Assembly (NCBI GenBank): GCA_963920705.1
Contig: CAWUCO010000002.1
Location: 124,001 to 188,000 of the forward strand
From: Odiellus spinosus
Lineage: Eukaryota; Arthropoda; Arachnida; Opiliones; Phalangiidae
DNA: 64,000 nt
Direction of reading: 5' to 3'
Shown: one piece after another, positions 46,780-58,057 of the stretch
How the letters are laid out: every line of letters starts with the position of its first letter
Numbering within the stretch: the stretch's first letter is position 1
Made by a program: the position numbers and the translations under genes
The notes under the pieces: generated by a model
Database searches by the model: none
Seen by the model: the letters and a program-made list of their open reading frames with translations, nothing else
What the model was told of the DNA's origin: nothing

Positions 46780-47712
46780 ACTCCCCGACTGAACTTTAGT
46801 TCAGGGGGAGGTTTTACACTGGTCGAGTCTGTGTGTGTGTGTGTGTCTGTCTGTGTGTCACATCCTGTGTAAGCGGAAATCACGTGACCTAGCTCGTGGA
46901 GCAAAAAGTCTAGAGACTTAATCATGCCAACTTATCGTTCAATTCCGTTTAACGGGAATTACCTCCTTTAAGCGTGGCTGCCACATTAAGTTTCAAGTGT
47001 CGTGCAATTATATACAACAGGACGTCTCCCATTGCATATTACCGCCTTTCACCGTCCACTTTGCGGTCAAACCTTGATGGTGGACAGTTGAAGGTGATTA
47101 TACGCAATGGGACGTTTCCCACTGTTATAATCACCTCCGACCATCCCCACACCAAGGTCCAACCTCCAGTTTCTGATCTCAGCGGGCCATACTAGCGAGG
47201 CGTCCCTCACTAATATGGTCCACATCAATCATCCACTCTCCAAACATCGCCCCACCAAAGGGTAATGTCATATTAGCCTTATGGCGTTATATCTTTTAGT
47301 GAATTGAAACATAATATTTATTTAAGTTATAACTAAAAATAATAAAATGGTTTAACTTAATCTTAATAATAAAACAGCTGAATAACTTATTCAGTATAGC
47401 TAATTTAGAAGATATTTAAGATTTATATTTTAGATTAAAGTAATATTTATATTTTAGATTGAAGTAAAGGTGCGTTTACACAGATATCCTAAATAAAATT
47501 AACAACAAAGATTAGAAATAAAGGCGCGTTCACAGGGTATCCAAGACATAGAGATGAACATTATATGGCGCGTATACATAGATATTTTCCGTTTTGGCTG
47601 AGTATTGCGAATGAGAAAAAATATACTTGGATATGTTAAAAATATGAAATGGCGCATTCATCACGTCATCAGGATATAGATATTATAATTATAAAGATTG
47701 AGAAATCGTACC
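46780..47712 (-). mobile_element. TATA-to-hairpin dispersed element, copy 3
   Basis: Body and hairpin (46779-46812) closely match copy 1, inverted. The TATA segment is missing: ATATAACGCCATAAGGC is followed directly by the body. 47465-47590 carries ~50-bp-type repeats (GGTGCGTTTACACAGATATCC, AAGGCGCGTTCACAGGG). A 73-codon frame at 46974-47195 is also open in copy 1 with few changes, but it runs antisense to the TATA direction. Confidence 0.75.
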
Positions 47713-49060
47713 TTAACCGAAAATGTACCGTTTTAACAATGGTTTAAAACCGGGGCAACCGGTAAGTTTTTGTCTGAACGTTACGTTTTTGCATCAAGCT
47801 CGGAGTCATTTTTGCATTGGAGCTCGTGAGGAAAGGTATGTACTAACTAGTTATCATACTGTGTGAGTATTAGCTAAGGGAAGATTAGCTACCCCTTGGC
47901 ACTTATGTTTTTATGATTTACAAATTACAAGTATGGGTACTGTATAGTTAAACCTACATTTTTAATTTCTTCTATAGTCATAGATTGGATTCAATCATGG
48001 TATATTGTAAGTACAGTGCGCTTTAAATAACTTTCTATTTATTCTTTTCCAGCCGCAAGTACCTACGTATTTTAACATTAATGTATTAAATCATTAATAA
48101 ACGATGTTATAATACTTTTTAATGTTTTATGTAGTTCGGTATTTAATCTTTGACGAGATTAATCTATTTACTTGTAATGGTTTCTGTGGAACATTAAATT
48201 TTTAATTAACGTTGGACGGTTGGATGTTACCTACGATGGAAATTGGATACATTAGCACTATTCTACCCCGTATGCTCGCATGAGAATTAAATGTATATTT
48301 AGTGTAGTAAAATTACGTTTTAAAAGCACGACTTTTTATTTGTAACATATTCACCTTTATGCAAATGCATATTTTGAGAATTAAAATGACGTTGTAAAAC
48401 AAGACTCGTTACTTTTTAACGTATTTTATTTCAGTACCTATTGAAGGAAATTGGTTGGCAGCCCATCGTCAGTTCGATGGTTGTGGAAGCGTTATTCTTC
48501 CTTGAAAGTCGCTTCAAGGACACGGTATCACAGAAAACAAATTAACAACTTTCTTTCTGCAAAATGTAAATAATTGTAATTCTTGCAAAGTTTATACTGG
48601 CATGTTTTGATCTCTAAAATTTTAAAACTATAACGAACTACATGCAAATAGGTTGAGATAATATTTTTTTTATAATTTTAACCTACGTGTACTCTATTGT
48701 ACAATATGCAAAAATGTGTAAATCAAGGTCACTAGTTAAATGTTAAATATTGTAATCTTAATTCTTACGATAATGTAATGTACAACTAGTATTAACACGA
48801 TGGCAACGTTTGTTGGAACACGGTCTTCCTACGTTAAAACATTTACACTTGTACTTTTCTACCAAGGAATAAAAACAGTTGAATTTGTCTAATAACCCCT
48901 ATAGTTTATTTCTATGCCAAGGCTTAGATAATATTATTTTTATTGTTGAAATTCAATGCTTAAATACTAATGTAGCATGTTGTACAATACATCATTGGAT
49001 ACTGCGTGAAAAAATAATGTATTAAAATTTTTATAAACGGTCTAAACCGTTGGAAATAAT
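47713..49060. other. Spacer with a possible terminal exon
   Basis: Mostly AT-rich and unassigned. Two GT splice-donor-like sites (GCAACCG|GTAAGT near 47760; GAGGAAAG|GTATGT near 47837) precede one acceptor-like site at 48433. Confidence 0.35.
48434..48545 (+). CDS. Possible terminal exon of an unknown gene
   Basis: After TTTATTTCAG the frame reads YLLKEIGWQPIVSSMVVEAL and then FFLESRFKDTVSQKTN before TAA. The hydrophobic stretch and clean acceptor are suggestive, but no family is recognised, the other phase also stays open for about 25 codons, and upstream exons are not defined. Confidence 0.22.
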
Positions 49061-52044
49061 AAAGAACAACAGCAACTCCCCATAAGAGTCTGGGTCCACG
49101 TAATGTTAAAAATTTTCGTCTCTTTTATGATAAATTCGTATTATATTATTAAAATAGGGTAGTTGGGGGATAATTTAAAGCTAAAATTCGAGCTCACAAC
49201 TGTAAATTTTGGGAATTAGAACGAATGGAAGGTTTCTTCCATAATGTAAAGAATAGGAAGAATCTATGACTTCCGTGCCGGATATGAAAGCCTTCCCCCA
49301 CACGAAAATCTTGAACGGTTATTATTTTAGATTCGTAATTATGTTAGGAAAATATTAGAAAAGAATTATTTTGTAACTGCCACGGGTATAGTGCTGGCGG
49401 CAAAATGAAATTCGTATATTTTTGGTCTACTATGCCTCGAAATCCTCGAAAACGCCTGTAGAAGTGTTCCACTTGTCAAGCATTCATGCAGTAGGCTTTT
49501 GCTAGCTTTACAGGGGCCGTGCAAAGACTATATAGCTTACTTGAATAGTCTTTGGTGTATAAGAAACTCGAAAAATAAATAGAGAAATCATACCAATTAG
49601 AAGATACTGGAGTAGTATCTTTAATTTTTATTTAATATTAAACAAAACACACTTGTATAAAACGGACAAATTATTCATTTAACGCTAAGGTTTTCTACGT
49701 TTAACGTATGTCTGGTAGTTCAAGCTCAGTGGCATCTTCACACACTACACGCAATTTTGACTGGTACCAACTGCCTCGATCTTCATGGCGACGATAACCA
49801 AGATACCAGATTACGCTGCTAACGTGAACACAAGTACCTATCGTCAAACTACCACCTTTGCAATTGCAATACCAGCCTTTAATGGCATTTGCACCTGTCC
49901 CGTTCGGTACATAACGAATTAGAGCTTGGTGAACAGCTGAGGTGGAAAATTGACCAGGCACGCGTATACGAATTAAGTCATGTTCAACTTTGGACACTTC
50001 GACGCTGAAAGAGCCGGATTTCTCTATAGTCAACGCCACATAAGATTCAGCGCGTTTCGTTTTAAAGTCGCTCATTACCACCTCACGTACATCACTTTCA
50101 CGAAGCACAGGGAAGTCTTGAAATTCACTATCCTCAATTCGTTGCCATTTAGACGGTTTGCGAAGCAGATTATCGCGCTCGACTACTTCCTTAAGAGGAT
50201 TTTCTTTCGTAGAGACTGCCAGCATTTTTTCGACGGAGTCTTCCCAGGAACCTTTAAGATGTAACTCCGGGTGGTAGGCGTTCAACAGCGCAGCAGCAAT
50301 TTGAAGAAGTTCTGGAACTAATGGTAACATATGCACAGGTATACGGTTTTGAAAAAAACGATACACCGTCTGCAAATGCCCATTCCTAACTTCAACCGGC
50401 CACCTGAGGTACGTTACTTGTCGGGAACGATTAACTTCTTGCGTGTTTACTTGCTTCTCGCCTTTAGACAAGAACGAAGGCATTTGTAAATCCACACCCA
50501 GTTCAGTCAGTACGCTGTTGAGTCTCGAAAACCGCGGTCTGCCAGTACAACGTCATCAACTTGAAAGAAAGACTGGAGTACTTCTCTCTTTTTGATAGAA
50601 TGGTTTAAAATGCGCGCGTCGTTATTGCGGCCATTAGCAAAGTAGGGTCCGATTATATCTATTATGTAACCCGTAGTTGTTACCATTAACATTGGCTAGA
50701 GGATATGCTGGCCTTTGTGCACACAGAAGGATTTGTGAAGAACGGTATAGTCCTTGGATCTTCCAACCTTGATATAGGTGCCATCTACAATGGTAATAAG
50801 ACAATTAGGCTTGTTGTTAGCAAAGAGTTTTACTGCTGCTCCAGATTGATGGTTTGTTATCAGATTGTCACGTGATAAGTGTTGCAGGCCAAAATTATGT
50901 GGCACGAAGTGCTCCGATAAAGCCATAATAACCGCTTTTACCGTGTTTGATACCGATCTTTCAGTTAAATGAAATAAAGTTGATAACACCTTATTGGAGA
51001 TACCCAATCGTAATTTCACCAATAATACTGCTAGAGCTGTCTTCGACGAACAGCATCTGATGGTACGAATAATGTCCTCAATAGTCGAATGCAACTCTAG
51101 GAACTCGTGCAGGGACAATGAAGTTAATACTTTACAGTCTTCATCACTTTGTATGAAGTTGTCAAAGCTCGGCGTCCGTAGGTCGTTAACACATTTCCTG
51201 AGGTCCTGTAATAGTTGCTCAATGTCCGTGGCAGTCATAATGGTTGATCTAGCGGAAACCTGAATTCCAGCAATTATTTCGGTGGGAAGCTCTCCGTTAA
51301 CGAGATGCGTGGAGCACATTCGGTTGTCCCGATGAATAAATATGGCTCTTTCCACAAATATACTTGTTCTCACTTCGGCTTTTACCCTGGTTCGTGTACT
51401 AACACCGCAAATGAAGCAAGTCTTTGGCAGGGGCCGAACACAACTGTGCTTTATGGCAATAGTGTTTGATGACGTACGCTTTCGTGGTAATTGCGACGTT
51501 GATGGCTGAGGTATTGGTGACGGTGATGGATTAGATACTGTGGACTTTGTTGGTTCAGGTACTGTGGACGTTGATGGCTCAGGTACTGATGGATTAGATA
51601 CTTGCGTCATTTGTCTTCGTTTTTGTGGTGGAGACGATGACGTTGAAGAGCCATGATCACTACTGAAGGACGATTTGCTAGCATTTAAGAACGTTTGAAA
51701 CTTTCGTGACAGACCCGAGCACTTTAAACAAATCTTCGTTGTTTTGCTATTAATTACAAGTGGTAATAACCCTTCACTAAAACGAAGAAAACGAGCAAAG
51801 CCAGCCTTTACGTGAGTGCCTATACCTCTACTTGTACTATTGGTAACTTTCCGATTGCACGCGTAACATGTATTTGGAGCCATCTCCAAATTCCAAGTAA
51901 CTCTCACATTGATGTTATTGATAAGGAAAGTTCTTAAGATCATGGTTCAAACCAGATATTACAATTTTTTTAATGTTTATAAAAACAGGTTTAATTATTT
52001 TTCGCCAACCTGGCTGGCAAAAAATATTAAAGACGTCTTTAATA
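49061..52044 (-). mobile_element. DDE transposon (PIF/IS4EU-like), copy 1, long form
   Basis: Carries a complete but mutated transposase on the - strand. Its 3' end (49061, AAAGAACAACAGCAACTCCC) matches the outer end of the inverted copy at 53743. The 5' terminus is not clear; it lies somewhere between 51950 and 52045, where the second copy begins. 49061-50790 is the left arm of a giant inverted repeat. Confidence 0.8.
49701..51883 (-). pseudogene. PIF/IS4EU-like transposase with THAP-like and SWIM zinc fingers
   Basis: Starts best at MAPNTCYACNRK (ATG 51883); an upstream in-frame ATG is at 51943. Order: N-terminal CxxC...CxxC finger (CYAC, CLKC), Ser/Pro/Thr-rich linker, THAP-like C2CH (CFIC...CSTH), a helix-turn-helix (LFHLTERSVSNTVKAV), a DDE_Tnp_4-type core (VDGTYIKVGRS, VLADRGFRD, then an acidic residue around RWPVEVRNGHLQ), and a C-terminal SWIM finger (CNCKGGSLTIGTCVH). 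Two lesions: a TAG after GQHIL at about 50693 (sense AAG in the other copy) and a one-base deletion near 50520. It would cut and paste its own DNA in the nucleus if intact. The clade is a judgement from domain order. Confidence 0.85.
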
Positions 52045-53743
52045 TATGTAGATGGCACCTATATCAAGGTTGGAAGATCCAAGGGCTATACCGTTCTTCA
52101 CAAATCCTTCTGTGTGCACAAAGGCCAGCATATCCTCAAGCCAATGTTAATGGTAACAACTACGGGTTACATAATAGATATAATCGGACCTTACTTCGCT
52201 AATGGCCGCAATAACGACGCGCGCATTTTAAACCATTCTATCAAAAAAAGAGAAGAACTCCAGTCTTTCTTTCAAGTTGGTGATGTTGTACTGGCGGACC
52301 GCGGTTTCCGAGACTCGAACAGCGTACTGACTGAACTGGGTGTGAGTTTACAAATGCCTTCGTTCTTGTCTAAAGGCGAGAAGCAAGTCAACACGCAAGA
52401 AGTTAATCGTTCCCGACAAGTAACGTACCTCAGGTGGCCGGTTGAAGTTAGGAACGGGCATTTGCAGACGATGTATCGTTTTTTCCAAAGCCGTATACCA
52501 GTGCATATGTTACCATTGGTTCCGGAACTTCTTCAAATTGCTGCTGCGCTGTTGAACGCCTACCACCCGGAGTTACATCTTAAAGGTTCCTGGGAAGACT
52601 CCGTCGAAAAAATGCTGGCAGTCTCTACGAAAGAAAATCCTCAATGGCAACGAATTGAGGATAGTGAATTTCAAGACTTCCCTGTACTTCGTGAAAGTGA
52701 TGTACGTGAGGTGGTAATGAGCGACTTTAAAACGAAACGCGCTGAATCTTATGTGGCGTTGACTATAGAGAAATCCGGCTCTTTCAGCGTCGAAGTGTCC
52801 AAAGTTGAACATGGCTTAATTCGTATACGCGTGCCTGGTCAATTTTCCACCTCAGCTGTTCACCAAGCTCTAATTCGTTATGTACCGAACGGGACAGGTG
52901 CAAATGCCATTAAAGGCTGGTATTGCAATTGCAAAGGTGGTAGTTTGACGATAGGTACTTGTGTTCACGTTAGCAGCGTAATCTGGTATCTTGGTTATCG
53001 TCGCCATGAAGATCGAGGCAGTTGGTACCAGTCAAAATTGCGTGTAGTGTGTGAAGATGCCACTGAGCTTGAACTACCAGACATACGTTAAACGTAGAAA
53101 ACCTTAGCGTTAAATGAATAATTTGTCGGTTTTATACAAGTGTGTTTTGTTTAATATGAAATAAAAATTAAAGATACTACTCCAGATACTACTCCAGTAT
53201 CTTCTAATTGGTATGATTTCTCTATTTATTTTTCGAGTTTCTTATACACCAAAGACTATTCAAGTAAGCTATATAGTCTTTGCACGGCCCCTGTAAAGCT
53301 AGCAAAAGCCTACTGCATGAATGCTTGACAAGTGGAACACTTCTACAGGCGTTTTCGAGGATTTCGAGGCATAGTAGACCAAAAATATACGAATTTCATT
53401 TTGCCGCCAGCACTATACCCGTGGCAGTTACAAAATAATTCTTTCCTAATATTTTCCTAACATAATTACGAATCTAAAATAATAACCGTTCAAGATTTTC
53501 GTGTGGGGGAAGGCTTTCATATCCGGCACGGAAGTCATAGATTCTTCCTATTCTTTACATTATGGAAGAAACCTTCCATTCGTTGTAATTCCCAAAATTT
53601 ACAGTTGTGAGCTCGAATTTTAGCTTTAAATTATCCCCCAACTACCCTATTTTAATAATATAATACGAATTTATCATAAAAGAGACGAAAATTTTTAACA
53701 TTACGTGGACCCAGACTCTTATGGGGAGTTGCTGTTGTTCTTT
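52045..53743 (+). mobile_element. DDE transposon copy 2, 5'-truncated and inverted
   Basis: Starts at TGTAGATGGCACC inside the catalytic core and continues to the same outer end as copy 1. It differs from copy 1 by a 45-bp in-frame deletion (after STKENP), a 14-bp tandem duplication near 53170 and a few substitutions. It forms the right arm of the 49061-53743 inverted repeat. Confidence 0.85.
52047..53091 (+). pseudogene. Transposase copy 2, N-terminally truncated
   Basis: Frame open from the first DDE-core aspartate (VDGTYIKVGRSKG) through VLADRGFRDSNSVLTELG to the SWIM finger and the same C-terminus (LELPDIR). It keeps the sense codons where copy 1 has its stop and frameshift, but lacks all DNA-binding N-terminal fingers and 15 residues after the catalytic core. 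AATAAA at about 53160 is a possible poly(A) signal. The frame is open leftwards to 51973, but that part is not transposase. Confidence 0.85.
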
Positions 53744-55711
53744 ACATATGAATGAATAGACTTAGGCTAATCCTTCCTCGGCATTAAAACATTATCTACG
53801 TCGACACAATAGATGGCGTTAATAAGGATATAGGTCCCTATATAGCCCTCTATAGAAGTCACGTGACTCGTGTACACTTTACACCCGATATACCGGTTTT
53901 CAGTGTCAATCAAGCATAGAACTGAACCGAATTCATTCTGCAAATGTTGTCAATAATGTGTTCATCGAATGAAATGACTTAGGTTATTTACGTCATAACC
54001 AATTAAAAACCCTAGAAGAATGTGACGCAATTGCTGGCTAACGAATCAGAGAGCTTAGGAGAGGAGGTTGGGCTTCGCTTCGGGGGGAAAAAATTTGCAG
54101 AATACGGGCATTGATCTTAGAATGCTATCACCATTTTGGAAGTTCAACAGAGTAACGACAACGCTGTCAAGGTATCGCCATTTCATTTATCACCATGAAG
54201 AGACAAGCTGCGTTTTCCAGACTCGAAATTTGAGATACCTACAGTGAGTTAAACCTCGAGAGTTCTTTAAGCGGTCTTGTTGTCTTAAACATTCAAGTAT
54301 TTACGGTATGGAATTTAGTCTGTTTTAAGAGAAGAACGTCGACCAGATTTATCCTTGGATTCTTCCAATGACTCTGATCACTCTTGTGATGAATACCTCG
54401 GCAATGGTTGTCTATTAGCATATCAGAACAAGAAATTCAAACAAAACCTCTAGCGGCAGTATTTCCCAAGCATCTACTGAGGAAATGTGAATCTTTCGGT
54501 GTAGAATATGTCTTTGGTATGTCCAAGCGGACATTCTACAGAATCTCCGTTGTTTCAAATTATTTTTGTTTTTCTTCTTTGACACTCCCGACTGATTCAT
54601 TCGTCTTTATCAAATCAGTGGCTTGGATAATTCGGTAGTATTCTATTATTTTGCAAGGATTTGCATACCATATATTTATTTTAAAAATATATAATGTTTT
54701 TATTTTGTGTTTCTATTAACTTAGCTATGAAGCTATCACGTATAAATTATTTTTAGAAAGTCATGTCCCCCTTTTCGACTCAGTGATTACTCAAGGTTAT
54801 AGTGTGAGAAGTACTTATACTCCAACGTAAATTGTTAGCACAAATGTTCCCTTCCAAAACTCTTAACAACATACACGCTTCTTTTCATCTTTATACTTAA
54901 AGTAGGGTTAGGTTCGGTTAGGTTTGTCGGGGAGTTAAAATTTTGCTTTTCCCAACTTGTTTTTTTTTTCTAATACGAATAATACCTTAGCGAACGATCT
55001 TTCGGCCGAGAGCGGCTATGGTGCAACGCTCAAAAAGAGTGACTTCTAAAAGTACAGCAATTTTGAAAATAGATAATGTACGCGTTAATTTACCAGTAAT
55101 CAAAAAATATATGAATTTAAATTTCTGCGGTTTTTAAATGGTCTATTACACTTCTTTCAAACGGTTTAAAATTCTTATTTCTGCTACACTCGTGAAAAAT
55201 GCTTTTCACTATACCGGCAAATTGATTCTGACAAGAAAAATTTTATTGAGATTGTTCTTAACGACGATAAACAGAAATAACAGAAAAGTATATCTCATAG
55301 CAAATTGTTAATTATTTATACAAGCAGGGTTAATTACCAATTTAGATAACACTATACCCCTCACAATAAAGGGGGGCGGTGGGTACTATCGATCAACGTA
55401 ACATTTTCCAATGCAGGTTTTCTCAAAAAAATCCCATCATATTAGGGATAATCGTGTAACAATTTAAAATACGTAATTTGGAAAGTGAAGTCTTGTCCAA
55501 ACCCGGATATTTTTGGTCAACGTAAAATCATGTTCTGAGGTTCTACGATCGTGAACGAATCGGATTCATTATTTCGGGATAGTTAACCATTATTTAATTT
55601 TCTGTTACCGCTAATTCGGACCGATGCCTTAATTTACGTCACTTTGCTCGTGACAAACGTCGATTAACCCCATGAAAATGCGGCAAAACTACCAAATTAT
55701 ATAGCTGCTTA
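53744..55711. other. Gene-poor spacer, includes one dispersed repeat
   Basis: Nothing coding recognised; the frame at 54408-54638 has no family resemblance. 54790-54975 is the second copy of the repeat with AGGGTTAGGTT found at 2040-2240. Confidence 0.45.
54790..54975 (+). repeat. Dispersed repeat with telomere-like GGTTAGGTT, copy 2
   Basis: Matches 2040-2240 in order: TACTTATACT, AGTAGGGTTAGGTT, GTCGGGGAG, TTCCCAACTTGTT. Confidence 0.6.
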
Positions 55712-57461
55712 CACTGTTAAAAAAAAAGGTATTTTGAAGGTACTTCAAAATACCTTGAGGTATACTCTAGTACCTTGAAAGGTACCCAACCGGTTTTTTC
55801 TTAGCATGGGTACTGAAAGATTCCAGAAGAGGTATTTTACGATTTTAAGGTATTTATGGACACCTTATCTGGCAATAAGGTACCAACATAAACCATAATG
55901 GGTATTGGAAAACAAGAAGAGTTGAGGGGATTCTCGGAATTGGAGGGAGGAGTTAGAATTCGTACTATACAATGGAGAGTGACCTTCAATTTAAGAAAGT
56001 AAAATTGTTTGCCGATTGTTGATAGCAATCTTGGATAACATAATTTTATCCATAGAAAACCGGTTATTTTCAATAGGAAACTTAAAGCATTAAAAGATTG
56101 CAAAGTTTGGTGCATAAATCACGTGACCAGTCTTATGTTGAAAAATTTTAGAGAAAAAGCCATCGTTATGTCGCCATTTTGATTATTTTTCTCTTTGGAA
56201 TTGGAATTTGGAATTTGGATGTGGTAGTCGTGTAAGCGCGTTAGCCTCGTGGTGGTATTAAATTCTTGAACTCAACTTGAAATGCGAGAAAAGCATTCAT
56301 AAAGTGATATTTATAAGGTAAATAAATGTTGATAATTTATTTATATATCAATATTAATTAATTATTAATTATTTAAATCTAATTCAAATTTAGTGCGTAA
56401 TTTCTTCATCAGAAGAAAAGCGTCGGATTTTCTCGAATTTAAAAGGTAATGTAATGATATTCATTTATTTTTATATCAATATAATTTAAATTTAAATAAA
56501 TCTAATTCAAATATACTGGATACTTTCATGTCACAAGAAAAGCGTCGGAACTTCTCGTATTGATAAGGTAATATAATGATGTTTATTTAATTCTATATTA
56601 TTTAAATTTTAATTACTTTAATCTAACTAACATTTAGCGTGTATTATTTTAGTTACAAGAAAACGACTGAACACAAATTTAAAGTAATATAGTTATTTAT
56701 CCTTAAATTTCACATCAATAATACTTATAAAACTAATAATATTAATTTTTTATAGTGTACTTGATTTTGAATTTGCCCAAAAATGGACAAAAATCTCACC
56801 TCAGAAACGCCATAAATAAACCAATTTGTATTATCTGGAAATCTAAATCTCTCCGTAAACTATTCAACGTTTCTAATTCTATTAGTATTTTAAAAATGTA
56901 CCGGTATTTGAAATTTTACTATTATTAAAAATAAACACGTTCTACCCTTGGAATATTTGTTTTCGATATATCGATCATATAAGGGATTATAGGATACCCA
57001 TTCTGGTATCAAGCAGTACCTATTGAATTTTACCAGTATTATTAAGAGCCATTTTGGGTTTTATAGGATACCCATTCTGGTATCAAGCAGTACCTATTTA
57101 ATTTTACCAGTATTATTAAGAGCCATTTTGGGTATGATATGATCCCCATTTAGGTCTCATACAGTTCCTTTTTAATCAAGGAAGTATTATTTCGACCCTT
57201 TTGGGTATTATAAGGTACCCTTTGTGGTATCACGCAGTACCTTTCAAAAATGAAAAAAGGTTTCTTAGGTCATATAAGATACCCATTTCGGTTCCAAAAA
57301 AATCCTTTTTTGGAAAAACGGTTTCAAAGGATACCTTAATAATAAGGTATTATATCGTACTTCTTGAAAGGGGTATTTTATGATACCGAAAAGGGGTCGC
57401 CTGGGGATGCATCGAAAAATACCTTTTTCGGTACTAGATAGCCCCCTTTTTTTTAACAGTG
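55712..57461. mobile_element. Non-autonomous TIR element with CACTG ends (1,750 bp)
   Basis: Left end CACTGTTAAAAAAAAAGG and right end the complement CCTTTTTTTTAACAGTG; flanks TTA and TAA allow a TA target duplication. No transposase. Inside: many GGTACC/GGTATT words near both ends, three or four ~130-bp repeats at 56290-56700 (AGAAAAGCGTCGGA), and about five ~70-bp repeats at 56990-57300 (GATACCCATT, GGTATCAAGCAGTACC). The family could be Tc1/mariner-like by its TA target or CMC-like by its CACTG start; this is undecided. Confidence 0.8.
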
Positions 57462-57612
57462 TAAGTTTGAACTTGGAAGATATCAACGGTAGAAGCGCAC
57501 ATGTTTCCTTTTTAGTGCCAAAACAGCACCAGTCCCGTAAATAAGGGATAGAAAAAATACACTCGCCCAACCTATATAAGGGAAGTGTAATGTGAAAAAA
57601 CCGCACACTTAC

Positions 57613-58057
57613 ACGACAACAAGAATGGCTGTTCCTGCAATAGTTTTCCGTAGAAGGAAGCCTGATGGTGATGATGATGATGTCCGAGATACATTACGAC
57701 AGCCGCCGCGGGATACGCCGTTGATCCGATTTCGTACAATTGGTAGGAAGCCGCGGCGGCCGGCGAATGCGGCTGTCTCGGCGCCAGTTGCTGTTGTTGT
57801 TGCGATAAAACCGTACGAGAATTCACCGGCATCGGAGAACCCAGAGATTCCGTTAAAGTCCCTGACGGTCCCGTCGCGATCGAATCGCCGTAATTTTCTT
57901 CGCTACCCGATGAAATGTTGGAACGCGATTTATTGTTAGCGGCCGCCGCCGCGGTTAAGATATCTTCAATCATAAAAGACGGTCTTTTAACCGAAATTCC
58001 GTTCATTGTCGATACAGTCTTGCGTGATGTTTCTTCCGTTTTCGCGTACAGTTCCAT
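57613..58057 (-). CDS. First coding exon of a homeobox-type transcription factor (eh1 motif)
   Basis: ATG at 58057 in a good context (CACAAATGG); 148 codons plus one base, then a strong donor T|GTAAGT at 57612. Residues 27-34 read SFMIEDIL, an eh1/TN-type Groucho-binding motif as found near the N-terminus of Bar, Barx, Bsh, Hhex and similar homeobox proteins. The rest is low-complexity: poly-Ala, five Gln, six His, Ser/Pro-rich. The homeodomain exon is not in the window, so the class is inferred from this motif alone. The neighbouring CACTG element lies in intron 1, 150 bp past the donor. Confidence 0.65.
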
